Shown here piece by piece: positions 1 through 8,454 of a stretch of DNA of 64,000 nucleotides. Positions within the stretch are counted from its first letter, which is position 1. Every line of letters begins with the position of its first letter. The DNA lies in assembly GCF_001984195.1 (NCBI RefSeq), contig NZ_MTQN01000009.1, positions 1 through 64,000 of the forward strand, written 5' to 3'. This DNA comes from Kribbella sp. ALI-6-A (GTDB lineage Bacteria; Actinomycetota; Actinomycetes; Propionibacteriales; Kribbellaceae). Both the position numbers and the translations under genes were made by a program. The notes below the pieces were generated by a model that saw only the letters and a program-made list of their open reading frames with translations, searched no databases and was not told where the DNA came from.

Positions 1-1
1 A

Positions 2-124
2 CAAGCCCGCCGCGACGCCCTCCCCGCCTGGCTCCACCACTACAACCACCACCGACCCCACACCGCCATCGGCCAACTCCCACCCATCACCCGCCTAACC
101 AACCTTCCTGGGCAGTACAGCTAG
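2..124 (+). mobile_element. IS481-type transposase, C-terminal 40 residues (cut by window edge)
   Basis: The frame from base 2 encodes the last 40 residues of an integrase-core transposase. It contains WLHHYNHHRPHTAIG followed by PPITRL and ends GQYS. This tail is typical of IS481-family DDE transposases, where the motif lies just after the catalytic glutamate. The rest lies outside the window, so intactness is unknown. The TAG stop at 122-124 overlaps the stop codon of the convergent AAA ATPase gene, so no terminal inverted repeat is visible after the transposase. This suggests a truncated element end or an insertion that supplied the ATPase gene's 3' end. Confidence 0.85.
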
Positions 125-1368
125 GACAGCCGGCGGCGGACGTCCTTCGACTTCAGGTACGCCGCGGCGTCGTCGTACCGCTCGGACTGGTTGGCGAACT
201 CGATGTACGAGCGGACCCGGTGCAGCCAGTCCAGCGTCGACGGCTTGACCGCGGGGAGCGCTCTCTCGAGGTGCTGCATCGCGAGCGGCGGCTCGCCGCC
301 GGTCGCCAGCGCCTCGTCGATCACGGCGTCCACCCCGCGCTCGACCAGCGCTCGGAGATCCGCGCCGCTGAACATCGGCGTCCGCGCGGCCAGCGACTTC
401 AGATCCAGCCCGGCCGACGGCACGTCCTTGAGCACGACGGACAGGATGTCGGCCCGCGCCTGCTCGTCCGGCGGCGGAACGAAGATCACGCGGTCGAAGC
501 GTCCCGGCCGCAGCATCGCCTCGTCGACGTCCCACGGCGCGTTGGTCGCGGCCATCACCAGCAGGCCGTCGTTGTCCGAACCGATCGCGTCCAGTTCCTG
601 CAGCAGTACGTCGACCAGCCGCCGCGCCTCCGACCCGCCGTGCTTGTGCCGCGCGAACGCCAGCGCGTCGAGCTCGTCGAGGAACAGCACGCACGGTGAG
701 TTCGCCCGTGCTCGCTCGAAGGCCGCGTGCAGGTTGCGCTCGGACACGCCGAGGTAGGGGTCCATCACGTCCTCGATCCGGACGTTGACGAACGGCAGCC
801 CGCACTCCCCCGCGGTCGCCCGGGCCAGCAGCGTCTTGCCGCAGCCGGGCGGGCCGTAGAGCAATACGCCACCGCCGGAACGCCGGCCGTACTTCTGATA
901 CAGCTCCGGACGGCTCAGCGGCAGGATCACCATCCGGTGGATCACCCGCTTGATCTCGTCCATGCCGCCGACCTGGTCGAAGGTCGTCGCCTCCTTCGGC
1001 GCATCGCTGACGAAACCGTCGCCGGTCTCCTCCGGCCCGACCTTCACCTTGACGCCGGTCCGGGTCGAGATCATCTCGTCGACCAGTTGCTGGAGCCGGC
1101 CGGTGCCTTCGACGACTCCGGCCTGACGCGCCGCCTCGAGGCAGCTGCGCAGCAACGCGAGCCGGCCGTTGGCCGCGGCGAGCTCGCCGACCACGGTGAG
1201 CTGGTCCTCGGGCATGCCCTGCTGATCCAGCAGTACGACGTACTGGTCGAGCGCCGCCTCGGTCTCGCCGGCGGCAACGAGGGTCTCGGCCAGCACGAGC
1301 CGGAGCAGGACGTCGTCGGGGTTGGCCTCGACCGCCTTGCGCAGCGCGGAGATCCGGTCGTTCGTCAT
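121..1368 (-). CDS. AAA+ ATPase with N-terminal TPR-like helices
   Basis: A 415-residue protein. Residues 1-100 are helical and TPR-like. Residues 128-350 form a classical AAA+ module close to the CDC48/FtsH group: Walker A GPPGCGKT (172-179), Walker B VLFLDELD (227-234), sensor AATN (273-276) and arginine-finger segment RPGRFDR (287-293). There is no FtsH protease domain and no second AAA ring. The ATG at 1368 lies 3 bases past the stop of the upstream TPR gene; a longer frame exists but runs through that gene. It is the last gene of a three-gene operon with two membrane proteins, so it may remodel a membrane complex. The true substrate is unknown. Confidence 0.85.
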   Translation of the reverse strand: MTNDRISALRKAVEANPDDVLLRLVLAETLVAAGETEAALDQYVVLLDQQGMPEDQLTVVGELAAANGRLALLRSCLEAARQAGVVEGTGRLQQLVDEMISTRTGVKVKVGPEETGDGFVSDAPKEATTFDQVGGMDEIKRVIHRMVILPLSRPELYQKYGRRSGGGVLLYGPPGCGKTLLARATAGECGLPFVNVRIEDVMDPYLGVSERNLHAAFERARANSPCVLFLDELDALAFARHKHGGSEARRLVDVLLQELDAIGSDNDGLLVMAATNAPWDVDEAMLRPGRFDRVIFVPPPDEQARADILSVVLKDVPSAGLDLKSLAARTPMFSGADLRALVERGVDAVIDEALATGGEPPLAMQHLERALPAVKPSTLDWLHRVRSYIEFANQSERYDDAAAYLKSKDVRRRLS

Positions 1369-1370
1369 CG

Positions 1371-2240
1371 TCACCAGTTCCGGTTGATCCAGCGGCGCAG
1401 CAATGGCGGCGCCACCCACGAGTAGACACAGAAGGCGAACCAGCCGACGGCGGCGACCGCGGCGAGCGGCCACAGCCCGGCCAGGCGCAGCCCGTAGATG
1501 ACGGCGACCGCACCGATCCAAACCACGAGCGGGTTGAACCGCTGGAACGGCCGGAGCGGACGCATCAGCGGGTGGTTCGCGAGCCGGGCTTCGCGGGCCG
1601 CCTCGCGCAGGTCGGCGTCGCCGGGATCGGCGGCGGCCGCGGACGCCAGAGAGCGGTATCCGGCGTTCGGGTCGCCCGTGAGCATGGCGGACGTGCCGTG
1701 CAGAGCCCGCGCGGCGGGATCCTCGGGATCGGCAGAGAGCGCTTTCTCCGAGTGCCGGTGCATGTCGCGGTCCTTGCCCAGGGCAAACGCCACCTGCGCG
1801 CGAGCAGCCGACACCTGGGCGCTCTCGGGAGCCTGCGAGGCGGCGCGCTCTACCAGTGCGCTCGCCTTCTCCGCCTGACCGGCCGACAGGCAGACCATCG
1901 CGTAGCCGAGCAGGAGGTCGGGGTCGTTCGGGTTCAGGCTGAGGCCCTGCAGGAGCGCTGCCTCGGCTTCGGGCAGCCGGCCCTCCGCGCGCAGCGCCGC
2001 CGCCAGGATTTGCAGCAGCGGCAGGAACGGGCCGTGGTGGCTGAGGCCGTCCCGCAGTACGTCGATCGCTTCGGTGTTCCGGTCGAGCGCGTGCAGGGCC
2101 GCGCCGCGGAAAAGGTAGGCCCGGTAGTCGAGGGCGCCGTCGCCCCAGAGGCTCTGCAGCTCCGCGAGAGCGCGTTCCGGGTGCCCGATCTGGAGCCAGT
2201 GGCCGGCCATCTGGAGCCGGGCTTCGGTCGGTTCGCTCAC
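1371..2240 (-). CDS. TPR protein with two C-terminal membrane segments
   Basis: A 289-residue protein. Residues 10-220 are a run of tetratricopeptide-like repeats (for example ALAELQSLWGDGALDYRAYL and EAEAALLQGLSLNPNDPDLL). Two hydrophobic segments at about 236-253 and 257-278 end in a basic tail, so the TPR part is probably cytosolic and membrane-anchored. The GTG start at 2240 forms a GTGA overlap with the upstream gene, and the ATPase gene follows after 2 bases. The three genes are therefore almost certainly co-translated. I do not recognise a named family. A scaffold that brings the AAA ATPase to the membrane is an inference. Confidence 0.75.
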   Translation of the reverse strand: MSEPTEARLQMAGHWLQIGHPERALAELQSLWGDGALDYRAYLFRGAALHALDRNTEAIDVLRDGLSHHGPFLPLLQILAAALRAEGRLPEAEAALLQGLSLNPNDPDLLLGYAMVCLSAGQAEKASALVERAASQAPESAQVSAARAQVAFALGKDRDMHRHSEKALSADPEDPAARALHGTSAMLTGDPNAGYRSLASAAAADPGDADLREAAREARLANHPLMRPLRPFQRFNPLVVWIGAVAVIYGLRLAGLWPLAAVAAVGWFAFCVYSWVAPPLLRRWINRNW

Positions 2241-2683
2241 AGCGCCATCCCCAGGCCGGCGAGCAGTACGAGCTCGAGGAGGCCGAGACCGATCACCGCG
2301 GCGATCCCTGGTCCCCACAGCGACTTGTAGTCGGCGCCACGCAGCTGGAACGCGCGGTCCATCGGCCGCTGCAGCCGGAGCTGCACCAAGCAGCACAGGA
2401 CCGCGACGATGCGGGTCGCGACGCGCAGCCCGCTGTCGGCGTCGTCGTCGGTCAGCAGCACGACCACGGCCGCGGAGACGACCAGGGCGATCCCGCCGAC
2501 ACCGAGGATCAGCCGCTGCTGAGCCGCACCGACGCCGAGCCGGCGGGCGTTGAGCCAGGCGATCACCGTCACCGCGATCACGCCGCCGAAGAACGCGACG
2601 TACGCCTGCGACATCAGCCGCCAGGGCCGCACCGACAGGTCGACGTTCGCCACGATCGTCGGCCGCAGCAACTCGTCCGCCAT
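2237..2683 (-). CDS. Small integral membrane protein of unknown function
   Basis: A 148-residue protein with about four hydrophobic stretches: roughly 28-45, 57-76, a Cys-rich stretch near 95-105, and the C-terminus at 126-148 (ending GLGMAL). No signal peptide or enzymatic motif is visible. It is the first gene of the operon with the TPR protein and AAA ATPase and shares a 4-base stop/start overlap with the TPR gene. The ATG at 2683 follows a GA-rich stretch that can act as ribosome binding site. Function unknown. Confidence 0.65.
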   Translation of the reverse strand: MADELLRPTIVANVDLSVRPWRLMSQAYVAFFGGVIAVTVIAWLNARRLGVGAAQQRLILGVGGIALVVSAAVVVLLTDDDADSGLRVATRIVAVLCCLVQLRLQRPMDRAFQLRGADYKSLWGPGIAAVIGLGLLELVLLAGLGMAL

Positions 2684-2848
2684 CCCATCCCCTTCTCCGC
2701 CTCACCCCGCCAGACCCAGCCGGCCACTCGACCAGCCTGGACCCCGGCCCGCGCAGTCTAAGCCAGCCCCAGTCCGCCTGTCGTCGGTCGTCCGGGCCGC
2801 CTCGTACAGGTGCACCGGGCCGGTGACGGGCGGCTCTAGGGTGGGGGC

Positions 2849-3253
2849 ATGACCGAGAACTGTCTTTTCTGCGGGATCGTCGCGGGTTCGATCCCGTCGC
2901 AGCAGGTGGCCGAGAACGAGCGGGCCATCGCGTTCATGGACATCAACCCCGCGACGCGCGGACACCTCCTCGTCGTCCCGCGGGCGCACTCGACCGACCT
3001 GCGCGAGACCGACCCGGAAGACCTCACCGCCGCCACGCTGCTCGCCCAGTCGCTGATCAGCCGGGTGATCGACCGCCTGGACGCCGACGGCGCGAACCTG
3101 CTGAGCTGCATCGGCGCCGACGCCTGGCAGAGCGTCTTCCACACCCACCTGCACGTCGTACCGCGCTACAAGGACGACCCGCTCCAGCTCCCCTGGCACC
3201 CGGCGCCCGGCGACGCGGACAACATCGCGGCGACCGCAGCCGAACTCCGCTGA
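2849..3253 (+). CDS. HIT family nucleotide-binding hydrolase
   Basis: A 134-residue HIT-domain protein. The active-site triad motif HTHLHVVP is at 98-105, preceded by a CLFC pair (5, 8) and GHLLVVPRAH (39-48), as in zinc-binding HIT proteins of the HINT/Hit branch. These enzymes hydrolyse nucleoside phosphoramidates or dinucleoside polyphosphates; the substrate here cannot be told from sequence. The length is normal for the family. It is transcribed divergently from the membrane/TPR/AAA operon. It is distinct from the larger HIT protein at 9488-10213. Confidence 0.88.
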   Translation: MTENCLFCGIVAGSIPSQQVAENERAIAFMDINPATRGHLLVVPRAHSTDLRETDPEDLTAATLLAQSLISRVIDRLDADGANLLSCIGADAWQSVFHTHLHVVPRYKDDPLQLPWHPAPGDADNIAATAAELR

Positions 3254-3340
3254 CCGCTGACCGAACACCGCTGTAACGCCTCCGGGGTCTCCTGACACTG
3301 CACCGGTGACAGGAACTCTCGAACCCACCCCGGGGGCGTC

Positions 3341-4600
3341 ATGCCGACCGCGACCAGCAACGCACCGACCGAAACCGTCAGCCGGACACGGCCGGAGAGC
3401 GCGATCTCCCGTTCTCTGCGGCGGCGCCTGATCCCGCTGCGGGTGATGGCGTTCCTGCAGGGGATCGCGTTCTGGGTCCCGGTCGAGAAGCTGTTCATGA
3501 CCGAGATCGGCTTCGACGCGGCGACCATCGGCGTGATGGCCGCCGCGTACGCCGGACTGATCCCGGTCGCCGAGGTGCTGTCCGGCGTCCTGGCCGATCG
3601 CTGGTCACGCCGGGGAGTGCTCGGCCTGGCCGGGATCGCGCTGCTGGTCGCGGTCCTGATCGGCGCGCTGAGCCAGAACGTGGTCACCTACATCGTCGCC
3701 GCGCTGGTGCTGGGCCTGTACTTCGCGCTCTACTCCGGCACCGTCGAGGCGATCGTCTACGACACCGTGCTCGAGGAGACCGGCACCAGTACGGCGTACG
3801 AGCGGGAGATCGGCCGGATCCGCCTGATCGAGAGCGCCGCCCTGCTCACCAGCGCGCTCGCCGGCGGCTGGATCGCGGCCGCGGCGTCCACCCGGCTGAC
3901 CTACTTCGTCACGCTCCCCTTCGTGCTGGCGTCAGTGATCGCGCTCTCCCGGTTTCACGAGCCGCGGCTGCACCAGGCGGGTGAGCGCTCTGGGCTGCGC
4001 GAACACCTCCGGACCACGGTTCGCGCGATCGTGCACCGTGGCCGGCTGATCCCGATCGCGGCGGCCGCGGTGACGGCGGCGGTGATCCTGCAGGCGATGT
4101 ACGAGTTCGGGCCGCTGTGGTTGATCGAACTGTCCGCGCCGGCCGGGTTCTACGGGCCGTTCTGGGCCGGTGTCGTCGGCGCGCTCGGCCTCGGCGGGCT
4201 GCTGGCCGGGCGGCTGCACCTCCACAAACGTTTGCCAGCAGCAACAGTCGCGGCCGTGATGGTGGGTTGCTCCGTCGTGCTGCTGACCAGTGGCAGCCTG
4301 GCCGCACTGACCGCGGCGATCACAACGTTGACCCTGCTTGTCGTCGTGATCGGGATTCACGTCAGCCGCCTGGTGCACGACGCGGTGGACTCGACCATTC
4401 GCACCGGCGTCGCGTCCGGTATCAGCGCGGTCTCGTGGATCCTCTTCCTCCCGTTCGCGCTCGGCTTCGGCGCTGTCACGCAGCAGGTCAACGTGTACGC
4501 CGCCGGGTGGCTGCTGGCCGGCGTCGTACTGCTGGCGGGCGCAGCGCTGATCTGGGTCGCGCTCTCCCGGTCTCGTCCGGCCGCTCGGACACTAGCCTGA
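3341..4600 (+). CDS. MFS transporter
   Basis: A 419-residue protein with about 12 membrane segments. The loop after helix 2 reads GVLADRWSRRGVLG, the conserved MFS motif A region (GxLaDrxGrr type). It is related to drug or small-molecule exporters; the substrate is unknown. The N-terminus (1-30) is basic and cytosolic. The sigma-factor gene starts 4 bases after its stop, so all three downstream genes may share a transcript and the transporter may belong to the sigma-factor regulon. Confidence 0.85.
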   Translation: MPTATSNAPTETVSRTRPESAISRSLRRRLIPLRVMAFLQGIAFWVPVEKLFMTEIGFDAATIGVMAAAYAGLIPVAEVLSGVLADRWSRRGVLGLAGIALLVAVLIGALSQNVVTYIVAALVLGLYFALYSGTVEAIVYDTVLEETGTSTAYEREIGRIRLIESAALLTSALAGGWIAAAASTRLTYFVTLPFVLASVIALSRFHEPRLHQAGERSGLREHLRTTVRAIVHRGRLIPIAAAAVTAAVILQAMYEFGPLWLIELSAPAGFYGPFWAGVVGALGLGGLLAGRLHLHKRLPAATVAAVMVGCSVVLLTSGSLAALTAAITTLTLLVVVIGIHVSRLVHDAVDSTIRTGVASGISAVSWILFLPFALGFGAVTQQVNVYAAGWLLAGVVLLAGAALIWVALSRSRPAARTLA

Positions 4601-4604
4601 GTCG

Positions 4605-5243
4605 ATGGACGACCTCCCCGTGGACAGCGTGCTGGTACGCCGGCTGTGCGACCGGGACGAGAGCGCGTTCGCACTCGTTCTCGACCGCTGGTCCGGCGGC
4701 ATGCATCGCCTCGCCCGCAGCTACGTCTCCACGGAGGAGTCCGCCGCCGAGGTCGTGCAGGAGACCTGGCTCGCGGTGATCGAGGGCATCGACCACTTCG
4801 AGGGCCGCTCGTCGCTGCGGACCTGGATCTACCGGATCCTCACCAACACGGCCAAGCGCCGAGGTGTCCGGGAGCACCGGATGATCCCGTCCGACGAGGT
4901 GCAGGACACCGGTTCTGGCGAGCCGACGGTCGATCCGCGACGGTTCCAGTCGGCGGGCGATCCGTTTCCGGGGCATTGGTGGGAAGCCCCGGCGGTGTGG
5001 CCGGCCCCGGAGAGCGGGGTCCTGGGACAGGAAGTTCGCGAACTGCTGCTCGCGGCGCTGGCCGAACTGCCCGAGCGGCAGCGGATCGTGATCGCGCTGC
5101 GGGACGCCGAGGGCTGGCCGGCGGAGGAGGTCTGCGAGTTGCTGGGCATCACGGCGGCGAACCAGCGGGTTCTGCTGCATCGGGCTCGCGCGTTCGTGCG
5201 GGGCAAACTGGAGAAGTACTACACGCAGGAGGCGACGTCGTGA
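4605..5243 (+). CDS. ECF-type sigma-70 factor
   Basis: A 212-residue sigma factor. Region 2 spans about 20-92 (VVQETWLAVIEGI, then RSSLRTWIYRILTNTAKR) and region 4 about 147-205 (LPERQRIVIALRDAEGW, then VCELLGITAANQRVLLHRAR). The linker of about 50 residues (95-145) is longer than in many ECF factors and rich in Pro, Gly and Trp. The gene overlaps the anti-sigma gene by GTGA, the usual sigma/anti-sigma arrangement. The likely role is transcriptional response to a cell-surface or redox signal; the target promoters are unknown. Confidence 0.9.
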   Translation: MDDLPVDSVLVRRLCDRDESAFALVLDRWSGGMHRLARSYVSTEESAAEVVQETWLAVIEGIDHFEGRSSLRTWIYRILTNTAKRRGVREHRMIPSDEVQDTGSGEPTVDPRRFQSAGDPFPGHWWEAPAVWPAPESGVLGQEVRELLLAALAELPERQRIVIALRDAEGWPAEEVCELLGITAANQRVLLHRARAFVRGKLEKYYTQEATS

Positions 5244-5476
5244 ACGAACTCGAGTGCCGGCAGGTCGTCGAGCAGGTGACGGCGTACCTGGAGCGCGCTC
5301 TCACCCCGGCCGAGGAGCAGGCGTTCGTCGACCACCTGGCCGACTGCGACGGCTGCGACCGCTATCTCGACCAGATCCGCCGAACCGCCCAGGCGCTGGA
5401 GGCGCTGCCCGCCGACGCCCTCACTGCGGAGTCCCGGGCCGCGCTGCTCGAAACCTTCCGCACCCGCCCCAGCTGA
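5240..5476 (+). CDS. Zinc-finger (ZAS-type) anti-sigma factor
   Basis: A 78-residue protein starting at the GTG that overlaps the sigma-factor stop. It carries the HxxxCxxC zinc anti-sigma motif (H32, C36, C39 in DHLADCDGCDRYL) plus an upstream Cys (C6). There is no transmembrane segment, so it is a soluble anti-sigma factor. In this family the zinc site can be redox-sensitive, as in RsrA. It is likely to sequester the ECF factor encoded just upstream. The gene is easily missed because a longer frame spans it. Confidence 0.88.
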   Translation: MNELECRQVVEQVTAYLERALTPAEEQAFVDHLADCDGCDRYLDQIRRTAQALEALPADALTAESRAALLETFRTRPS

Positions 5477-5504
5477 GCTCGCACCCGGGCTCCCCCGAAG
5501 CCGG

Positions 5505-6599
5505 TCAGCGGGCAACGAGTTCGTAGACCGCGAGGATCTCCTCGGTGACGGTGGACCAGTCGTAACGCCGTACGGCGGCGAGGCCGGAGGCCCGGAACTT
5601 CTCGCGCTCCTCGGGCGCGGCGAGCAACCGGATACACGCGGCCACCAGCGCGTCCGGCGATCCGGGCTCGAAGAGTTCACCCAGCCGTCCCCCGTCGAGG
5701 ACCTGCCGGAACGCCGCGAGATCACTCGCGACCACCGGCGCCCCCGCGGCCATCGCCTCCAGCAGCACGATCCCGAAGCTCTCGCCGCCGAGATGCGGCG
5801 CGACGAACAGATCCGATCCGGCCAACATGTCCGCCCGCGCCTCGTCGTCGATCGCGCCGAGAAAGATCACGTTGTCCCGGCAGTACGGCGGCAACGACCG
5901 CCGCGCCTCGTCCCCCTGGCCTGTTCCCGCGATCAGCACCTTCAGGTCGCGCCACCGTGTCACCAGCGCCGGCACCGCCGCGAGCAGCACAGCCAGTCCC
6001 TTGCGCGGCTCGTCCATCCGCCCGAGGAAGCTGATCGTGCCGTCCGCGCCCTGCCACTCCGGCCGGGCCCGGCCCGCGAACCGGTCGACGTACAGGCCGT
6101 TCGGGATCACGACGGCCTCGCCACCGATGTGCTGCACCATCATCGAGCGCGCGTTCTCCGACACCGCGATCCGGGCGTCGATCTTCTCCAGCGCCGGCCG
6201 CAGCAGTCCGGAGGCGGCACTCATCGCCCGCGAGCGGACCTGCCAGGTGTGGAAGGTCGCGACGAACGGTCCGTCGCCGGCCCACAGCGCGATGATCGAC
6301 GCGCTCGGCGTGGTCGGTTCGTGCACGTGGACGACGTCGAAGTGGCCGTCGGCCAGCCAGCTCCGCACCCGGGCCGCCGTCCGCGGACCGAAGGTCACCC
6401 GCGCGACGGACCCGTTGTAAGGAACCCCGACCGCGTGCCCCGCCGACACCACGTACGGCGGCGCCTGGTCGTCGTCGACCGGCGCCAGCACGGACACCTG
6501 GTGACCCCGCGCGAGCAACGCTTCGGCCAGGTCGCGGACGTGGTTCTGCACTCCCCCCGGCGTCCCGAGCGAGTACGGGCAGACGATGCCGATCTTCAC
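5505..6599 (-). CDS. pimA: Phosphatidylinositol mannosyltransferase PimA
   Basis: A 364-residue GT-B glycosyltransferase of family GT4. It has GTPGGVQNHV near the N-terminus, EPTTPSASI in the middle and the E-x7-E donor-site segment ESFGIVLLEAMAAGAPVVAS in the C-terminal half. PimA transfers the first mannose from GDP-mannose to phosphatidylinositol at the inner face of the membrane. The context is decisive: it follows the acyltransferase and PI-phosphate synthase genes exactly as in mycobacteria (pgsA1 - patA - pimA). The 4-base gap to the upstream gene indicates one operon. Confidence 0.92.
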   Translation of the reverse strand: MKIGIVCPYSLGTPGGVQNHVRDLAEALLARGHQVSVLAPVDDDQAPPYVVSAGHAVGVPYNGSVARVTFGPRTAARVRSWLADGHFDVVHVHEPTTPSASIIALWAGDGPFVATFHTWQVRSRAMSAASGLLRPALEKIDARIAVSENARSMMVQHIGGEAVVIPNGLYVDRFAGRARPEWQGADGTISFLGRMDEPRKGLAVLLAAVPALVTRWRDLKVLIAGTGQGDEARRSLPPYCRDNVIFLGAIDDEARADMLAGSDLFVAPHLGGESFGIVLLEAMAAGAPVVASDLAAFRQVLDGGRLGELFEPGSPDALVAACIRLLAAPEEREKFRASGLAAVRRYDWSTVTEEILAVYELVAR

Positions 6600-6603
6600 C
6601 CGG

Positions 6604-7470
6604 TCAGTCCAGGAAGATGCGCTGCAGCATGTGCCAGTCCTGCGGATGGGCGGCGATGCCGGTGGCGAACGCGTCGGCGCAGCGCTGGGTCATCGCCGCC
6701 AGTCCACCGGTGCGGTCGATCGCCGGGTGGAAGGTGATCACCAGATCAGGACCGTCGTAGTGCAGCGTCGCCGGGATCAGCGGTGCGCCGGTCCGAACGC
6801 TCAGCGCGGCCGGACCGGCCGGCATACGCGACTTGCGGCCGAAGAAATCGACCGGCACCCCACGCTCGGACAGATCACGATCGGCGACCAGGCAGACGAA
6901 CCCGCCGGCCCGCAGCCGCTCAGCCAGTACGCCGAACACGTGCTCGTCGCTGCCGGTCAGCGGCAGGACCTCCATGCCGAGCTTCGCGCGGTAGGCAACG
7001 AACCGGTCGAACAGCGATTCCGGGCGAAGGCGCTCGGCGACGGTCGACACCGGCATCCCGGTCCGGCCGGCCCAGGCGCCGGCGTGGTCGTAGTTCGCCA
7101 GATGCGGCAGAGCGCAGATCACGCCCTTGCCGGCGGCATGCGCATCACGCAGCCGTTCCTCGTTGACCGCGCGGACCCGGCCGACGATCCGCTCGTCCGA
7201 CCAATCGGGCAGGCGGAAGGCTTCCTGCCAGTAGCGCAGGTACGACCGCATGCCCGCCTGGACGAGCGCGTCCAGTTCCTCGGCCGACGCGTCCGGGCGG
7301 ACCACCGACAGGTTGCCGCGCAGCCGGCGAACGCCCGAGCCGTCACGGCGTACGACGAGATCGGCGGCACGGGTGAACAACCAGGTCACCACTGGCTCGG
7401 GCAGGCGCCGTACCAGAGCCCAGCCCAGCGCGAAGGTCAGGTCGACCGCCCGCTGGCGCAGCCCGTCCAC
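6604..7470 (-). CDS. patA: Phosphatidylinositol mannoside acyltransferase
   Basis: A 288-residue LpxL/HtrB-family acyltransferase. The catalytic H-x4-D motif is visible in LPHLANYDHAG, and there is a downstream segment DRDLSERGVPVDFFG. In this operon position the family member acylates the mannose of PIM1/PIM2 using acyl-CoA at the cytosolic membrane surface. The gene starts with GTG, 3 bases past the pgsA stop, and ends 4 bases before pimA. A lauroyl-transferase role is unlikely in a Gram-positive with no lipid A. Confidence 0.9.
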   Translation of the reverse strand: MDGLRQRAVDLTFALGWALVRRLPEPVVTWLFTRAADLVVRRDGSGVRRLRGNLSVVRPDASAEELDALVQAGMRSYLRYWQEAFRLPDWSDERIVGRVRAVNEERLRDAHAAGKGVICALPHLANYDHAGAWAGRTGMPVSTVAERLRPESLFDRFVAYRAKLGMEVLPLTGSDEHVFGVLAERLRAGGFVCLVADRDLSERGVPVDFFGRKSRMPAGPAALSVRTGAPLIPATLHYDGPDLVITFHPAIDRTGGLAAMTQRCADAFATGIAAHPQDWHMLQRIFLD

Positions 7471-7473
7471 GAC

Positions 7474-8304
7474 TCAGACGCTCGGAGAGGACCCGGGCAC
7501 GTCCGGCCCGTCTCCCCGCTCGCCACCGCGACGGTCGCCGCCGAAGTCGGACCCATCAGCCTCGCGCGGCGCCGAGCCCGGCGCCGAACCGCTGTCCGAC
7601 CGGGCCTCCGCGTTGCCCGATCCACCAGCCGAAGCCGGCGCGCCGCCCGCCGCGGTCGGTCCGGCGGGCGGAGTGCCGAGGCGTGCGTTGGCCGGATCCG
7701 CCAGGACCTGCTTGCGGACCGACAGGGTGCGCTGGACAACCGTGATCGTGCTGGCGACCGCCAGCAACCACAGCACGATGTCCAGCAGGATCGGCAGGTT
7801 CAGCACGTCGGAGAAGAAGCCGACGACAAGCACCGCGACCAGTCGGTCGGAGCGTTCGGCGAGTCCGCCGCTGGCGTGCAGGCCGAGGCTCTCCGCCTTC
7901 GCCCTCGCGTACGACGTGGTCGCGCCCATCACGAGTGCCCACAGCGTCACCCCCGTCATCACCGTCGAGTCGCCGGCCTCGGAGTTGGCGTAGAACAGCA
8001 CCAGGCCGCCGAAGATCGCGCCGTCGCCGAGCCGGTCGAGCGTGGAGTCCAGGTACGAACCCCACTTCGAGGACGTGCCCGAGGTCCGGGCCATGTAGCC
8101 GTCGATCAGGTCGGAGAACACGAACAGCGTGATCACCACCGCGCCGAGCCACACGTGGCCGCGCGGGAAGAACGCCAGCGCGCCGGCGCACACGCCGATC
8201 GTGCCGACCAGGGTGACCGCGTCCGGGCTCACCCCGAGCCGCAGCAGAAGGTTGGCGATCGGGGCGATCACCTTGGTCCAGAACTGACGGAATCTGTTAA
8301 GCAT
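7474..8304 (-). CDS. pgsA: Phosphatidylinositol phosphate synthase (CDP-alcohol phosphotransferase)
   Basis: A 276-residue membrane protein. The full CDP-alcohol phosphotransferase signature DxxDGxxAR-x8-GxxxDxxxD is seen as DLIDGYMAR then GSYLDSTLD, with about six membrane helices. It makes phosphatidylinositol phosphate from CDP-diacylglycerol and inositol phosphate, the first step toward PIMs. The ATG at 8304 (MLNRFRQFW) is chosen because longer frames run through unrelated sequence. The C-terminal ~60 residues are an unusual Gly/Ser/Ala/Asp-rich, probably disordered tail not needed for the fold. Confidence 0.92.
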   Translation of the reverse strand: MLNRFRQFWTKVIAPIANLLLRLGVSPDAVTLVGTIGVCAGALAFFPRGHVWLGAVVITLFVFSDLIDGYMARTSGTSSKWGSYLDSTLDRLGDGAIFGGLVLFYANSEAGDSTVMTGVTLWALVMGATTSYARAKAESLGLHASGGLAERSDRLVAVLVVGFFSDVLNLPILLDIVLWLLAVASTITVVQRTLSVRKQVLADPANARLGTPPAGPTAAGGAPASAGGSGNAEARSDSGSAPGSAPREADGSDFGGDRRGGERGDGPDVPGSSPSV

Positions 8305-8454
8305 GGCGACGCGATCGTAGTCCAGCCGGATCACCATCGGGTGACAGGAACACTCCGAACCCACCTCCAGCCGCTGCGAAGGCACTGGCGAACCGCTGCT
8401 TCGGAGGCGCACCATGGGCAGAGCCGGCCTCGCTCCCCGGCCGTGGAGGCCACC

